The notes beneath the pieces are model-generated. The model did no database searches, was not told where the DNA came from, and saw only the letters and a program-made list of their open reading frames with translations. From Peristeroidobacter soli (GTDB taxonomy: Bacteria; Pseudomonadota; Gammaproteobacteria; Steroidobacterales; Steroidobacteraceae), in NCBI RefSeq assembly GCF_004138485.1, contig NZ_RYEV01000005.1, forward strand, positions 372,001 through 436,000: DNA of 64,000 bases, written 5' to 3'. A program made the position numbers and the translations under genes. Positions 1 to 8,939 of the stretch are shown piece by piece. Position 1 is the stretch's first letter; each line of letters starts with the position of its first letter.

Positions 1-765
1 GGCAGGCGCCTCGGCCGGCAGCTCGAGCGCGCGACCGATGGAATCGACGCGCATCTGAACGATGGAGACCTCTTCATCGAGCGAGTCTGGTGTCGGCAGC
101 ACGACCGTGTTGAAGCGACGCTTGAGCGCGCTCGACATGTCATTCACACCGCGATCCTTGTTGTTGGCCGTCGCGATCAGATTGAAACCGCGAGCCGCGC
201 GTACTTCAGTAGCGAGTTCCGGAACCGGCAGCGTCTTCTCCGACAGCAGTGAGATCAGCGTGTCCTGCACATCGGCGGGAACGCGCGTGAGTTCTTCGAG
301 CCGTGCCAACGCGCCGGTTTCCATCGCGCGCATGAAGGGGCTCGCGACCAGTGCTTCACGTGACGGGCCCTTGGCCAGCAGCAGGGCATAGTTCCAGGAG
401 TAGCGGATCGATTCCTCACCGGTCCCGGCCGTTCCTTGCACCAGCAGGGTGGAGTCGCCGCTGATGGCTGCAGCGATGTGCTCGCTAACCCAGCTCTTCG
501 CGGTGCCCGGCAGACCGAGCAGCAGCAACGCACGATCGGTAGCCAGTGTCGCCACCGCGATTTCCATCAAGCGTCGCTGGCCGATGTACTTCGGTTTGAT
601 CTGGAAGCCATTGTCGAGCTTGCCGCCGATCAGATAAGTGACGACGGCCCACGGCGACAGCTTCCAGTTCGCCGGCTTCTGCCGCTCGTCCGCCCTCGCG
701 AGCGCCGCCAATTCCTCGGCAAATTCCTGTTCCGCGGGCGCCCGCAATACTTCTTGTGTCTTCAC
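1..765 (-). CDS. MoxR/YehL-type AAA+ ATPase (3' end beyond window)
   Basis: Partial: 255 codons from a GTG start run off the left edge of the window. Walker A reads GLPGTAKS (residues 84-91) and sensor 1 lies around LIATANN (196-202). The Walker B region reads LARLEELT, so the usual DE is replaced by EE, as I recall for the YehL branch of MoxR ATPases; the following helix (VPADVQDTLISLLSEKTL) is also MoxR-like. The GTG start overlaps the stop of the DUF5691 gene by 4 bases (GTGA), so the two are probably translationally coupled. MoxR ATPases usually work with a VWA-domain partner, which would lie left of the window. The family is clear; the substrate is unknown. Confidence 0.85.
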   Translation of the reverse strand, partial: MKTQEVLRAPAEQEFAEELAALARADERQKPANWKLSPWAVVTYLIGGKLDNGFQIKPKYIGQRRLMEIAVATLATDRALLLLGLPGTAKSWVSEHIAAAISGDSTLLVQGTAGTGEESIRYSWNYALLLAKGPSREALVASPFMRAMETGALARLEELTRVPADVQDTLISLLSEKTLPVPELATEVRAARGFNLIATANNKDRGVNDMSSALKRRFNTVVLPTPDSLDEEVSIVQMRVDSIGRALELPAEAPA

Positions 766-2303
766 ACCATCTCCCGTTTCATGGCAGCGCGAAATTCGAC
801 GAGGTCGTTGAACTCTTCCAAGGCGTTGCGCCAGGCCGATTCTGTCGACGTGGTTTCCAAGATGCGCGGCAACCTGGCCGCTGCGGTCGGCACATCGCAT
901 TTCAGTGCCCACTGCGAGAGGGCATTGCGGTTGTGCGACCATTGCTGACGTTCATCGCGCGCACGGTTCGACAGCAATTCGAGGGCCTTCGCGGTCAGTG
1001 AGCTCGTCCAGGGCACATCGATGCTCGCCAGCAGCGTGAACGCGAAGTTGTGATCCTTCCTGCCGAGCAGCGCTTCGATCAAGGCGCCGCGCTGATCCTC
1101 GGGTGCAGCGGCGACGAGTTGAGCGACCGCCTGCGTATTTAGATACGACTCCTGTTTCAAACTCAGCCATGCGTCGCAGAGGGCGTGCAGCCAGGCTGGG
1201 TCTGGATGCCGCTTGGCCGACTCGCTGAACGCGTCGAGCAGCTCGCCCGCATATTCGGTCGCCATCACGGCGTCGATCAGCGTCGCCGGGTCGCATTGAA
1301 AGCGTGCTGTCCAATCGACGGGCTGCGAGAGTTCCACCATCTGCACCAGCCAGTAGGCGCGCTCACCGATCTTGCGTTGCGCAGGCACTTTGACGTCGAT
1401 ACCGTCGCGCTGAGCTGCTTTGTCGGGCGAGGTAGGCAACTCGATGATGAGTCTCCGTTTGATGAATTTGCCAAGCAGGCCGGACTTGTTCTCGAAAGCC
1501 ACCAGCGGCTCGAGACGCGAACGCATGCGCTGCGCGTAGGTGGCCTGCGGCAGTCTCACCAGACATTCGATCGCAGCTTGTCGCACAGCCTTGCGCTTGT
1601 CATCGAGCGCAGATTCCAGGAACGCCTCGTCCTGATCGGACAGGCCAATCAGCAGCGCGCGCACGAAAGCTTCCCGCGCTTCGGGCGGATCGCTCTCCCA
1701 CGTTGTGACTACCCACTCTCGTCCACGCGCCGGATCGCGAGCGCGCATCGCTGCGAGTTCTGCTCGTCGTTCCTCGAGTGTGCCTTCTTGCCAGCGCTGC
1801 TCGGAGGGTTCGGCGACGATGGGCGTGACGGTCCACGTTGAATTCAGTTGCGCGAGCCAGGCTGCTGTCGGACCAAGAACAGAACTCGCGGTGGCCCGAA
1901 CGGCGGGCGGCACGTGCTCCAATACCAGCGGCAGAAAATGCGGCGGCAGGATGCGTTTCGACTCGCGCGCATGCTCGAACCATTCGGGAATGAATTCGCG
2001 ACGATCGCCACCAATCATTCGAACGAGGCGCATCGCCGCGGCTTCCGGCAGCTCCGATGTGTTGGGAGCCGGAGCAGGGGGCGCAGCGGCCACAACGGCC
2101 TCAGGCGCAGTTCGTGCTCCAGCGAGGTCCCACAGTTTGCGAGCCGACGCGGCTCGCAGCAGCGTGCGTTCCGGCGACGTGGCCTCGCTGAGCGAAGACA
2201 GAGACGCCTCTGGCCAGATCGATTGGTTCTCGATGGACGTTCGCCGCGTGCCAAGCGTCGCCAGACTGGCCAACTGATCCCAGGCAGAAGGCGGTGTCGA
2301 CAT
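762..2303 (-). CDS. DUF5691 family protein
   Basis: A 513-residue soluble protein with no signal peptide or membrane segment. It is rich in alpha helix, and around residues 200-260 it looks like HEAT-type repeats (for example DDKRKAVRQAAIECLVRL). I assign DUF5691 from overall resemblance and from its position between a SWIM zinc-finger gene and a MoxR-type ATPase gene, a recurrent bacterial arrangement. The start ATG lies 3 bases after the stop of the SWIM gene, and the 3' end overlaps the ATPase start, so the three genes form one operon. Function is unknown. A role as adaptor or scaffold for the ATPase is inference. Confidence 0.75.
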   Translation of the reverse strand: MSTPPSAWDQLASLATLGTRRTSIENQSIWPEASLSSLSEATSPERTLLRAASARKLWDLAGARTAPEAVVAAAPPAPAPNTSELPEAAAMRLVRMIGGDRREFIPEWFEHARESKRILPPHFLPLVLEHVPPAVRATASSVLGPTAAWLAQLNSTWTVTPIVAEPSEQRWQEGTLEERRAELAAMRARDPARGREWVVTTWESDPPEAREAFVRALLIGLSDQDEAFLESALDDKRKAVRQAAIECLVRLPQATYAQRMRSRLEPLVAFENKSGLLGKFIKRRLIIELPTSPDKAAQRDGIDVKVPAQRKIGERAYWLVQMVELSQPVDWTARFQCDPATLIDAVMATEYAGELLDAFSESAKRHPDPAWLHALCDAWLSLKQESYLNTQAVAQLVAAAPEDQRGALIEALLGRKDHNFAFTLLASIDVPWTSSLTAKALELLSNRARDERQQWSHNRNALSQWALKCDVPTAAARLPRILETTSTESAWRNALEEFNDLVEFRAAMKREMV

Positions 2304-2306
2304 TGC

Positions 2307-3665
2307 TCAGGCGACTCTCGAGAGCAACGGCAGGTCCGCGATGCGGGCAAGGGTATAAAGCCGTCCGTCGCGTTCCACCGAATGAGGATCGAAGGCGTTG
2401 CCGCTCCATTCACCGAACAATGCAATGGCGTCGCCGCCTGCGAGTGCAATCAGATCCCACGTGTGCCGACAATTTGCAGCGACCGGGATGCGACGATCTG
2501 CCGCGTCCTGCAGCTGCAATCTTCCGGCATGAAACATCGGGCGCACCGGCCCGAGCACGAACGGCATCCGTTCGAACCAGGGATTGGTTGCGAGGCGTTG
2601 GGAATATTCAGTTTGTAACGTCGCGATATCACGCGGTGTGGGCAACGTCAGCTGTCTTGGCGCGACGCTGAATCGTTCTTTCTCCAGCGCGCGTATCGGT
2701 GGGCAGCCATCGAAGAACACGAGTTCCGCATCGACGACCTGGCCGACCGAGTAGGTGGCCGGCAGAGGTTGCGCGCCGACGGCGAATTCGAGCACCAACG
2801 CAAAGGCATTGCTGGTTGCGCCGTGCAGCCAGGTGAATTGAGTTTTGAGGGTGTCGTCGTCGGTCTGACGGCGCGCGATGACTTGCCAGCGATCACGCGT
2901 CCCTTCGCGAGCTCGTAGTGCATCCTGCTCCTGAGTCCAACCCACGATCGAGCGCACTTCCGCCGCGAGTTCCGGCGGCAGACGATCGATGCCGCGATAA
3001 CCGTCGATGAGCAGTTGCAGGCGGGCGAGGCCGGCGAGCAGGTCGTCCTGCCATTGCGGGCTGGCCATCGCGAGCTCGCCGAGGTCTCGAACCCGTCGAG
3101 CGAGACCCGGTGCCTGCGCATCCACCAGGCGACTGGCCATCTGCGACCAGAACGCCGGTCCTTGTGCGCGAGTGACTGCGAGGCCCTGACCAATGATGTC
3201 GGCCAACCAGACTTCCAATTGATCGAGGCCGGAGACGACGCGTGTTTCACGCTTCTCGACCCGCTTGGCTCGAGCTTCGGGATCCGGTGCTGGCGCCGTC
3301 GCTTCCCTGGCCTCGCGGGCTTGTTTGGCTTCGGCGCGCCTGGCGCGGTTGGCCGACCATTCGGCGACGAATTCAGGAGGCGCGGCGGTATTGATACTGG
3401 CGCCGCCGGCCACCAACAGCAGCAATCCGAGCGTGTGCTTGCAAGGCAGTTTGCGACTCGGGCAACTACACTTGTATGTCACATCGATCAGATCCACGCG
3501 CACCTGATACGGCGTCGATCCGCTGCCCTGACATTCACCCCAGACCAATCGGTCGTCCCGGCCGAGGTTCCGCCATTTGGCGGGCTTGGCCGTGCCCTGC
3601 GCGGCCTTGAAGGCGGCCGAGTCCGTGGCCAGCTGTTCGACGCGTTGTATGGACCAGTCCGACAT
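2307..3665 (-). CDS. SWIM zinc-finger protein
   Basis: A 452-residue protein with a SWIM motif near the N-terminus: CSC at 66-68 followed by CKH at 75-77, giving the CxC...CxH zinc ligand set. SWIM domains bind DNA or protein. The rest is an Ala/Arg/Glu-rich linker (about 95-135) and a mostly helical C-terminal region without recognised motifs. It is the first gene of the SWIM-DUF5691-MoxR operon, and its ATG start is unambiguous. The E. coli yeh cluster (yehL/M/P/Q) carries a comparable SWIM/ATPase/VWA set of unknown function. The motif assignment is firm; the biological role is not known. Confidence 0.85.
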   Translation of the reverse strand: MSDWSIQRVEQLATDSAAFKAAQGTAKPAKWRNLGRDDRLVWGECQGSGSTPYQVRVDLIDVTYKCSCPSRKLPCKHTLGLLLLVAGGASINTAAPPEFVAEWSANRARRAEAKQAREAREATAPAPDPEARAKRVEKRETRVVSGLDQLEVWLADIIGQGLAVTRAQGPAFWSQMASRLVDAQAPGLARRVRDLGELAMASPQWQDDLLAGLARLQLLIDGYRGIDRLPPELAAEVRSIVGWTQEQDALRAREGTRDRWQVIARRQTDDDTLKTQFTWLHGATSNAFALVLEFAVGAQPLPATYSVGQVVDAELVFFDGCPPIRALEKERFSVAPRQLTLPTPRDIATLQTEYSQRLATNPWFERMPFVLGPVRPMFHAGRLQLQDAADRRIPVAANCRHTWDLIALAGGDAIALFGEWSGNAFDPHSVERDGRLYTLARIADLPLLSRVA

Positions 3666-3680
3666 GGGCCGAGTATATCG

Positions 3681-4226
3681 TTACTCTTTCGCGAGCTCCG
3701 CGTCGATCGCCTGTATCAATCCAGGATCGTTCGCGGTCGTGTCCGGCGCGAAGCGGCCGACGACCTGGCCCTGGCGATCGATCAGAAACTTTTCGAAGTT
3801 CCACAGCACGTCGCCGGGGGCGCCCGTGTCGATGCCATATCCTTTCAGGCGTTCGCGGAACGGTCCATCACCGGTGGCTGCGGGCTGCGCACGTGTCAAG
3901 GCGGCGTAGAGCGGATGCTGATCGGCGCCCTTGACGGAGATTTTAGAGAACAGCGGGAAGTGCACGTCGTAGTTCAGCGAACAGAACTGACTGATTTCGG
4001 CGTCGCTGCCCGGCTCCTGCTCCTTGAAGTTGTTGGCGGGAAAGCCCAGCACTTCCAGGCCCTGCGCACGTTTGTCCTGGTAAAGCTTCTCCAGGCCCTC
4101 ATACTGCGGTGTCAGGCCGCACTTGGAGGCGACGTTCACCACCAGCAGCACTTTGCCGCGATAGGCCGCGAGCGTGGCGTCCGTTCCTTCGATGCGCTTG
4201 ACCGGGATATCATAGAGATTGCTCAT
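3681..4226 (-). CDS. Glutathione peroxidase family protein (thiol peroxidase)
   Basis: A 181-residue protein of the BtuE/GPx family, which reduces hydroperoxides with glutathione or thioredoxin. The peroxidatic Cys is C36 in NVASKCGLTPQY. The supporting Gln is Q70 in KEQEPG and the Trp/Asn pair is W142-N143. The usual FPCNQF segment reads FPANNF, so the cysteine found there in many thioredoxin-dependent members is Ala; C82 remains. There is no signal peptide, so it is cytoplasmic. The open frame continues far upstream, but the start is set at the ATG of MSNLYDIPVKR, because the region upstream belongs to the divergent phospholipase D gene. Confidence 0.93.
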   Translation of the reverse strand: MSNLYDIPVKRIEGTDATLAAYRGKVLLVVNVASKCGLTPQYEGLEKLYQDKRAQGLEVLGFPANNFKEQEPGSDAEISQFCSLNYDVHFPLFSKISVKGADQHPLYAALTRAQPAATGDGPFRERLKGYGIDTGAPGDVLWNFEKFLIDRQGQVVGRFAPDTTANDPGLIQAIDAELAKE

Positions 4227-4250
4227 GTCGGGCTCTCGTGGTCGTAGGGT

Positions 4251-5813
4251 GTGGAGCACTATAAGGTGCAAGTGCGGCGCTTCATAGCGATAGTCGTGTT
4301 GGCAATCCTGCTGGCGTATTTCGGTGCCTGCGCTGAGCTCGATCCGCGACCGCCACTGCCCGAAGAGAAGGCCCTGGCGATCTCCGACGACACGCCGCTG
4401 GATCGGGCGACGGCTCCGTTCGAGGCGCGCTATCCGGAGCAATCCGCTTTCCGGCTGGTCGTCGAGGGGACCGAGGCTTTTGCCGTTCGTGCCCAGACCG
4501 CGCGGCTGGCGAAGCGAAGTATCGACGTGCAAAGTTATATCTGGCATGCCGATCTCACCGGCATGTATTTCGCCAATGAACTGCTGCTCGCGGCGGATCG
4601 TGGCGTAAAGATTCGCGTGTTGCTCGATGACGTCGATGCACGCAGGAACAACGACGCAATCGCCGCGCTCTCGGCGCATCCCAATATCGAGATACGCACG
4701 TTCAATCCATTCGCCACGCGCAGTGGCACGTTCAGCTTGATGGCGGAAGGGTTGAGCAGCTTCTCGCGCATCAACCGCCGCATGCACAACAAGAGCTGGA
4801 TCGCGGACAACCGGCTCGCGATCGTCGGCGGGCGCAATATCGGCGATGAATATTTCAGTGCCAGCGATGACGTGAACTTCGTCGATCTGGACTTCGCCAT
4901 GGTCGGTCCGGTCGTGCGCCAGGCCTCGGCGTCCTTCGATGAGTATTGGAACTCCTCGTCCGCGTATCCCATGGAAGTGCTGGATCCGGACCAGGTCAGT
5001 CTCGACGCGCTGAACCTGTTGCGGCCCAAGTTGGCAGCGCACGCCGCGAAGGCGGAGCAGAGTCCTTACTCGCAGGCGCTGCGTACGAACGACGCGATCC
5101 AGCGCATGATCAACGGCGACTGGCCGATGCAGTGGGCGCACAAGTATCAATTCGTGGCGGACGATCCAGACAAGGTCACGATGCAAGAGCGCGACGCCAA
5201 TCGTGCTCAGGTTGCGACGGCGCTCGTGCCGATGGCGCAGGCGGCACAGTCGCGGCTATCGATCATCTCTCCCTATTTCGTTCCAGGCGATCGTGGCACG
5301 GAGGTGCTGACCAGCGCGGCGCGGTCCGAGCGCAGCGTTCGCGTGCTCACCAATTCACTCGTCGCGAACGACGTGGCGGCGGTGCATGGCGGTTACTCTC
5401 GCTATCGAAAACCGTTGCTGGAAGCCGGCGTTCAGCTGTGGGAGCTGAAGCCGCTGACCGAGGGCAAGCGAGAATCCAGCTTCTTTGGCTCCTCCGGTGC
5501 GAGCTTGCATACCAAGGCGCTCGCGGTCGACGGCCGCGCGCTCTTTGTCGGCAGCTACAACCTGGATCCGCGCTCCGCCTGGTTGAACTGCGAGCAGGGC
5601 GTGCTGGTCGAGAACGATGAGCTGGCGCTGCAATTGGAACAGATCTTCCAGAAAGAAACCGGCGGCACGCACGCGTGGCGGGTCTCGCTCGAAGCAGGCA
5701 AGCTATCGTGGAGCGATGGCAAGGAACGTCTGAACAAGGAGCCGGACGCCTCCCTTGGTCGGCGCTTTCAAGCCTGGTTCTCCCGCACGTTTCATCTCGA
5801 TGCGCAGTTATAG
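4251..5813 (+). CDS. Phospholipase D / cardiolipin synthase-like lipoprotein
   Basis: A 520-residue protein with two HKD motifs, HxKxxxxD at 179-186 (HNKSWIAD) and 420-427 (HTKALAVD), each followed by a glycine-rich GGRN or GSYN segment. These are the paired half-sites of the phospholipase D superfamily. The N-terminus is a hydrophobic segment ending in a possible lipobox (YFGAC, Cys27), suggesting a lipid-anchored envelope enzyme. The architecture is closest to ClsC/YmdC-like transphosphatidylases. The start is taken at GTG 4251; in-frame GTG codons at 4266 and 4272 are alternatives. It is divergent from the glutathione peroxidase gene. The physiological substrate is not shown by sequence. 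Confidence 0.87.
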   Translation: MEHYKVQVRRFIAIVVLAILLAYFGACAELDPRPPLPEEKALAISDDTPLDRATAPFEARYPEQSAFRLVVEGTEAFAVRAQTARLAKRSIDVQSYIWHADLTGMYFANELLLAADRGVKIRVLLDDVDARRNNDAIAALSAHPNIEIRTFNPFATRSGTFSLMAEGLSSFSRINRRMHNKSWIADNRLAIVGGRNIGDEYFSASDDVNFVDLDFAMVGPVVRQASASFDEYWNSSSAYPMEVLDPDQVSLDALNLLRPKLAAHAAKAEQSPYSQALRTNDAIQRMINGDWPMQWAHKYQFVADDPDKVTMQERDANRAQVATALVPMAQAAQSRLSIISPYFVPGDRGTEVLTSAARSERSVRVLTNSLVANDVAAVHGGYSRYRKPLLEAGVQLWELKPLTEGKRESSFFGSSGASLHTKALAVDGRALFVGSYNLDPRSAWLNCEQGVLVENDELALQLEQIFQKETGGTHAWRVSLEAGKLSWSDGKERLNKEPDASLGRRFQAWFSRTFHLDAQL

Positions 5814-5818
5814 GCGCG

Positions 5819-6619
5819 TCATTTCGTCGCCCCGAATCCCACCAACACGCCGGCCCACGGGCCGTGATAGCCGAAGTCGAACGAGCCGTTCCAGTGATCC
5901 TTGTTGGCGTCGAGATTGATGCTGTAATAGTTGTAGCCGACGAACATCGTGAAATGTCGTGCCGGCCCCCAATAGAAATTGGCCACGGCATTATTGAGCG
6001 AGCCGTCGTAGTCGTCGAACGTCAGGCGGAAGATCTGCGCGGTAACGTCGAACGCAAAGTGCTCGCCGAGGCGACGCTGATAGGCGATGCCGATCACCGG
6101 TAAAGGAACATCCGTGTCGGCTTCGGCGCGGATCGAGCCGGTTGCGGTATCCAGTCCGGCTTTCACCTGGGTGTAGTGCACGCCGAACTGCCCCATCAAT
6201 CGCTGGCGGTCGTCGGCTATGAACGCGTAGCCGTAGCTCAGTCGCAGTACGTTTGTTTCGAACAGGCTGTTGATGGTGCTTTGGAAGGGATAGGTCTGAT
6301 CGCGAAAGTTGATGTCGCGGGAAATGTTCCTCGTGCCGCGGCGGCCCAGCTCGAAGTACAACAGGTCGAGACTGTGCCGCCGCGTGATATTCCAGGTCAT
6401 GCCGCCGGCCAACAGCGTGTCGCGATCCGTCAGCCCCAGCTCGCTTTCCAGATCGAGCGAGGTACCGACGCGTCCGCCGTTGCCGTCGGCTCGGATGGTG
6501 GTATCTATGTCGGGCCAATAGCCCCCCGCGCTCACCGAGAAGCGATGATCGAACGGATCGTCGGATTGCGCGAGCGCCGCTGCGCAGATGAGGAAGGAAA
6601 GGAGGACGCAGGTACGCAT
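5819..6619 (-). CDS. Predicted outer-membrane beta-barrel protein
   Basis: A 266-residue protein with a cleavable signal peptide (about 1-17, ending LAQ). It then has alternating polar/hydrophobic strands with aromatic ends, such as HSLDLLYFELGRRG and HFTMFVGYNYYSINLDA, and a C-terminal strand ending GVLVGFGATK. The pattern is that of a small outer-membrane barrel. I do not recognise a specific family. It converges on the phospholipase D gene, with only 5 bases between the stops, and lies downstream of the DUF3313 lipoprotein gene on the same strand (16 bases between stop and start), so those two are probably co-transcribed. Confidence 0.7.
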   Translation of the reverse strand: MRTCVLLSFLICAAALAQSDDPFDHRFSVSAGGYWPDIDTTIRADGNGGRVGTSLDLESELGLTDRDTLLAGGMTWNITRRHSLDLLYFELGRRGTRNISRDINFRDQTYPFQSTINSLFETNVLRLSYGYAFIADDRQRLMGQFGVHYTQVKAGLDTATGSIRAEADTDVPLPVIGIAYQRRLGEHFAFDVTAQIFRLTFDDYDGSLNNAVANFYWGPARHFTMFVGYNYYSINLDANKDHWNGSFDFGYHGPWAGVLVGFGATK

Positions 6620-6635
6620 GGTGCGTCTCCATAAG

Positions 6636-7322
6636 TCAGGTGGTTTTACCGCGCGACGCGTCCAGTGCGTTTCTGAGGGTGTCGGCCCAGCCGGTGATGA
6701 TGCGTCGGGCCTCGGCGCTATTCGTTACCGAGGTGGTCCACTGCCAGCTCATGTTGTCGCCACTGCGTCGATCGAAGGCGCGGCCCAGCAGTGTGCCGGT
6801 GACCGAATCGCGTAGTTCGACCACCAGCGTCATTTCGCCAGCGTCGGCGGTGTAAGTGCGTACTCGCCCCGCTGTCTGCATCGAGACGTCGGGAGCGGTG
6901 ATGTAGAGATTGACGATGGCAGGCCGCACTTCGAGTACGTCGGCCGCCGATTCGTTGACGAGCTGATAGCCGCCCTTGGTCTGCAACTCTTTGACCATCA
7001 CTTCGGCGAACATCTCGGCCAGCCCCTGACGGATCTTGTCGCGGTCGGGCTCGTTCATCCGATACAGATCGGAGTCCTGCTCGGGCTTCCAGTTCTTGCT
7101 GAACTCGACGTACACCGGCCGTACCAGCAGCTTGTTGTATGGAGCGAGGTTCGCTCCAGGCCGCTTGTAGACGGCATCTACTCCCTTCACGTCGGCGCGT
7201 ACCAGGCCTTCCTGGGTCGACACCTCATCGATGGGCGATTGCCTGGTCGACTGGCAGGCGGCAAGCCCGAACGCAGCGGTCGCCGAGAGCAGCAGGGTCG
7301 GAACGGGAGGGGGACGCTTCAT
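6636..7322 (-). CDS. DUF3313-type lipoprotein
   Basis: A 228-residue lipoprotein. After MKRP the signal segment ends in the lipobox GLAAC, with lipidated Cys23. The mature part (YNKLLVRPVYVEFSKNW, then AEMFAEVMVKEL, then LVVELRDSVTGTLLGRAFDRR) matches the DUF3313 family as I know it, which is common next to envelope genes in Gammaproteobacteria. The frame could begin 12 codons earlier, but the ATG giving MKRPPP directly precedes the signal peptide and is preferred. It is probably co-transcribed with the beta-barrel gene that follows. Function is unknown. Confidence 0.8.
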   Translation of the reverse strand: MKRPPPVPTLLLSATAAFGLAACQSTRQSPIDEVSTQEGLVRADVKGVDAVYKRPGANLAPYNKLLVRPVYVEFSKNWKPEQDSDLYRMNEPDRDKIRQGLAEMFAEVMVKELQTKGGYQLVNESAADVLEVRPAIVNLYITAPDVSMQTAGRVRTYTADAGEMTLVVELRDSVTGTLLGRAFDRRSGDNMSWQWTTSVTNSAEARRIITGWADTLRNALDASRGKTT

Positions 7323-7621
7323 CGTTTCCCTTATAAGCGTGGGTCGACGCCGGGCCATCCGTGCAAGGGGATGAAGCAGGTGCCGATTTCAGCGGTGGGG
7401 AGGCGAGTATTGGACATTTGGCCTCGGTGTCGGCGTGAGCTTCTGAGGACGCATTGCAGGTTTCCCTGAATCCAACGCCATGGAGATTCCGCGGCCTCGT
7501 CACACATCGTGATCAACGTCTCCTTCTACGGACAAAGAACTCGCTCGCGCTTCAGTTCGGTGCAGTTCGTGCCGCCTCGTAGGCAACGATAACCAGAACG
7601 AATTGCACGGAGGTCTTTGCA
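7323..7621. other. Intergenic region without a recognised gene
   Basis: About 300 bases between the divergent DUF3313 and TraF_2-type genes. The only clear element is a strong ribosome-binding site (GGAGG) about 8 bases before the GTG start at 7622. It presumably holds promoters for both directions, but no convincing -35/-10 pair, operator or RNA structure was seen. Confidence 0.5.
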
Positions 7622-8917
7622 GTGAAGAGTGTTGCCATCGCGGCCGCAGTGAGCGCGGCCCTATTTTCTTGCGCGTCGTTCGCGGCGCCGGGATTTGTCG
7701 ATGCGGGGCCGAACCTTTCGGATAACGGTGCCTCGGGCGCCTGGACTGCGCTGTACGCCACGCGCAATCCGGCCGGCGCCGAGTTCGCAATCGCGCCGGA
7801 GTCCTCGTTCCGCCTGGGTATTCTCAGCTCGATCGGCATCGGCATGGAGGTCGGCCCGGTCGACAACTTCTCCGATGAGATCGACGACCTGATCGACGCG
7901 CTCGACCGCGACGACATCTCCCTGTCCGAAGGCAATGCGCTGGTCAACCGTTTCAATTCTATTCTTGGGCCGCTGAGCCGCGACGGTTACGTGAAGGTGC
8001 ACGGCGGCGTGCAGGTGCCGTTGTTCCCGATTCTTTACCGCAACAGCCTCGGCGTCTTCACGCTCGACGCGAACATCAGCGCGCAGGGGCGTCTCGGACT
8101 GCTGGATTCGCCGCTGACTTACAACTCGGTGTCCGAAGAGATCGAGACGGCGTCGGCGGCGTACATCAAAGCGGGTCGGGTGGATGAGATCGCGCTCGGC
8201 TTCAGCCGCCCGGTCTGGCAGCAGCCGGGACGACGCCTGATCGTCGGCGGCAGCCTGCGTTATCTGCAGGCCACGCTCAGCAAGGAAGTCGTCGCGCTCG
8301 AAGCGATCGACGAGGACGACGACATCGAGGACGTGCTCAAAGACAGCTACGACGCGAACGAGCACAAGTCCAGCAACGTGACCGTGGATCTCGGTGCGAT
8401 CTACGACGCGAACCACTATCGCGTCGGCCTGACGCTTGCGAACCTGACCGAGCCCGACTTCGAGTACGGTGCCATCGGCAGCAATTGCGGAGTGTTGAGC
8501 GGCAGCGCGCAGTACAACTGTTTCACGGCGGCTTATTACAGCAATCGGATCGCGCTGAACGAAACCTGGACGCTCGAGCGTCTGGCCACGCTGGAAGGCG
8601 CGGTGTTCTTCGCATCCGGCAAAGGCTCGCTCGCGGCCAGCGTCGATCTCAACGACGTGCACGATCCGGTGGGCGATCTGAACCAGAACCTGAAGGTGGC
8701 GGTCGGCTACAAGACGCAGACCCACTGGCTGCCCGACCTGCGCGTGGGCTATCGCAAGAACCTGGCGGGCAGCGAGCTGAGCAGCGCGTCCGTGGGCTTC
8801 ACATTCTTCGGCGCCGTGCACCTCGATGTTTCGTGCGCGCTCGAATCCACGAATATCGATGGGAACTCCGTGCCGAGAACGGCAGCGTTCAACCTCGGCT
8901 TCGAAATGAGCTATTGA
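7622..8917 (+). CDS. TraF_2-type (conjugal transfer TraF-like) outer-membrane protein
   Basis: A 431-residue protein with a 21-residue signal peptide (ends CASFA) and a start G-A-W-T-A-L-Y-A-T-R-N-P-A-G typical of the TraF_2/FadL-like barrels labelled conjugal transfer protein TraF. Later strands (YRVGLTLANLTEPDF, then LRVGYRKNLAGSELS) and the C-terminal FNLGFEMSY fit an outer-membrane barrel. The GTG start has a strong GGAGG site upstream. There are no conjugation genes nearby, so the transfer name should not be read as function. A lipoprotein gene follows after 22 bases, so the two probably act together at the cell surface; that is inference. Confidence 0.78.
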   Translation: MKSVAIAAAVSAALFSCASFAAPGFVDAGPNLSDNGASGAWTALYATRNPAGAEFAIAPESSFRLGILSSIGIGMEVGPVDNFSDEIDDLIDALDRDDISLSEGNALVNRFNSILGPLSRDGYVKVHGGVQVPLFPILYRNSLGVFTLDANISAQGRLGLLDSPLTYNSVSEEIETASAAYIKAGRVDEIALGFSRPVWQQPGRRLIVGGSLRYLQATLSKEVVALEAIDEDDDIEDVLKDSYDANEHKSSNVTVDLGAIYDANHYRVGLTLANLTEPDFEYGAIGSNCGVLSGSAQYNCFTAAYYSNRIALNETWTLERLATLEGAVFFASGKGSLAASVDLNDVHDPVGDLNQNLKVAVGYKTQTHWLPDLRVGYRKNLAGSELSSASVGFTFFGAVHLDVSCALESTNIDGNSVPRTAAFNLGFEMSY

Positions 8918-8939
8918 GCACAGCAGGGAAAGAAACAGA

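Noticed and set aside
7622-8917. Part of a conjugative element, from the TraF label
   Set aside because: No other transfer, relaxase or integrase genes in the window; the TraF_2 family is widespread on chromosomes.
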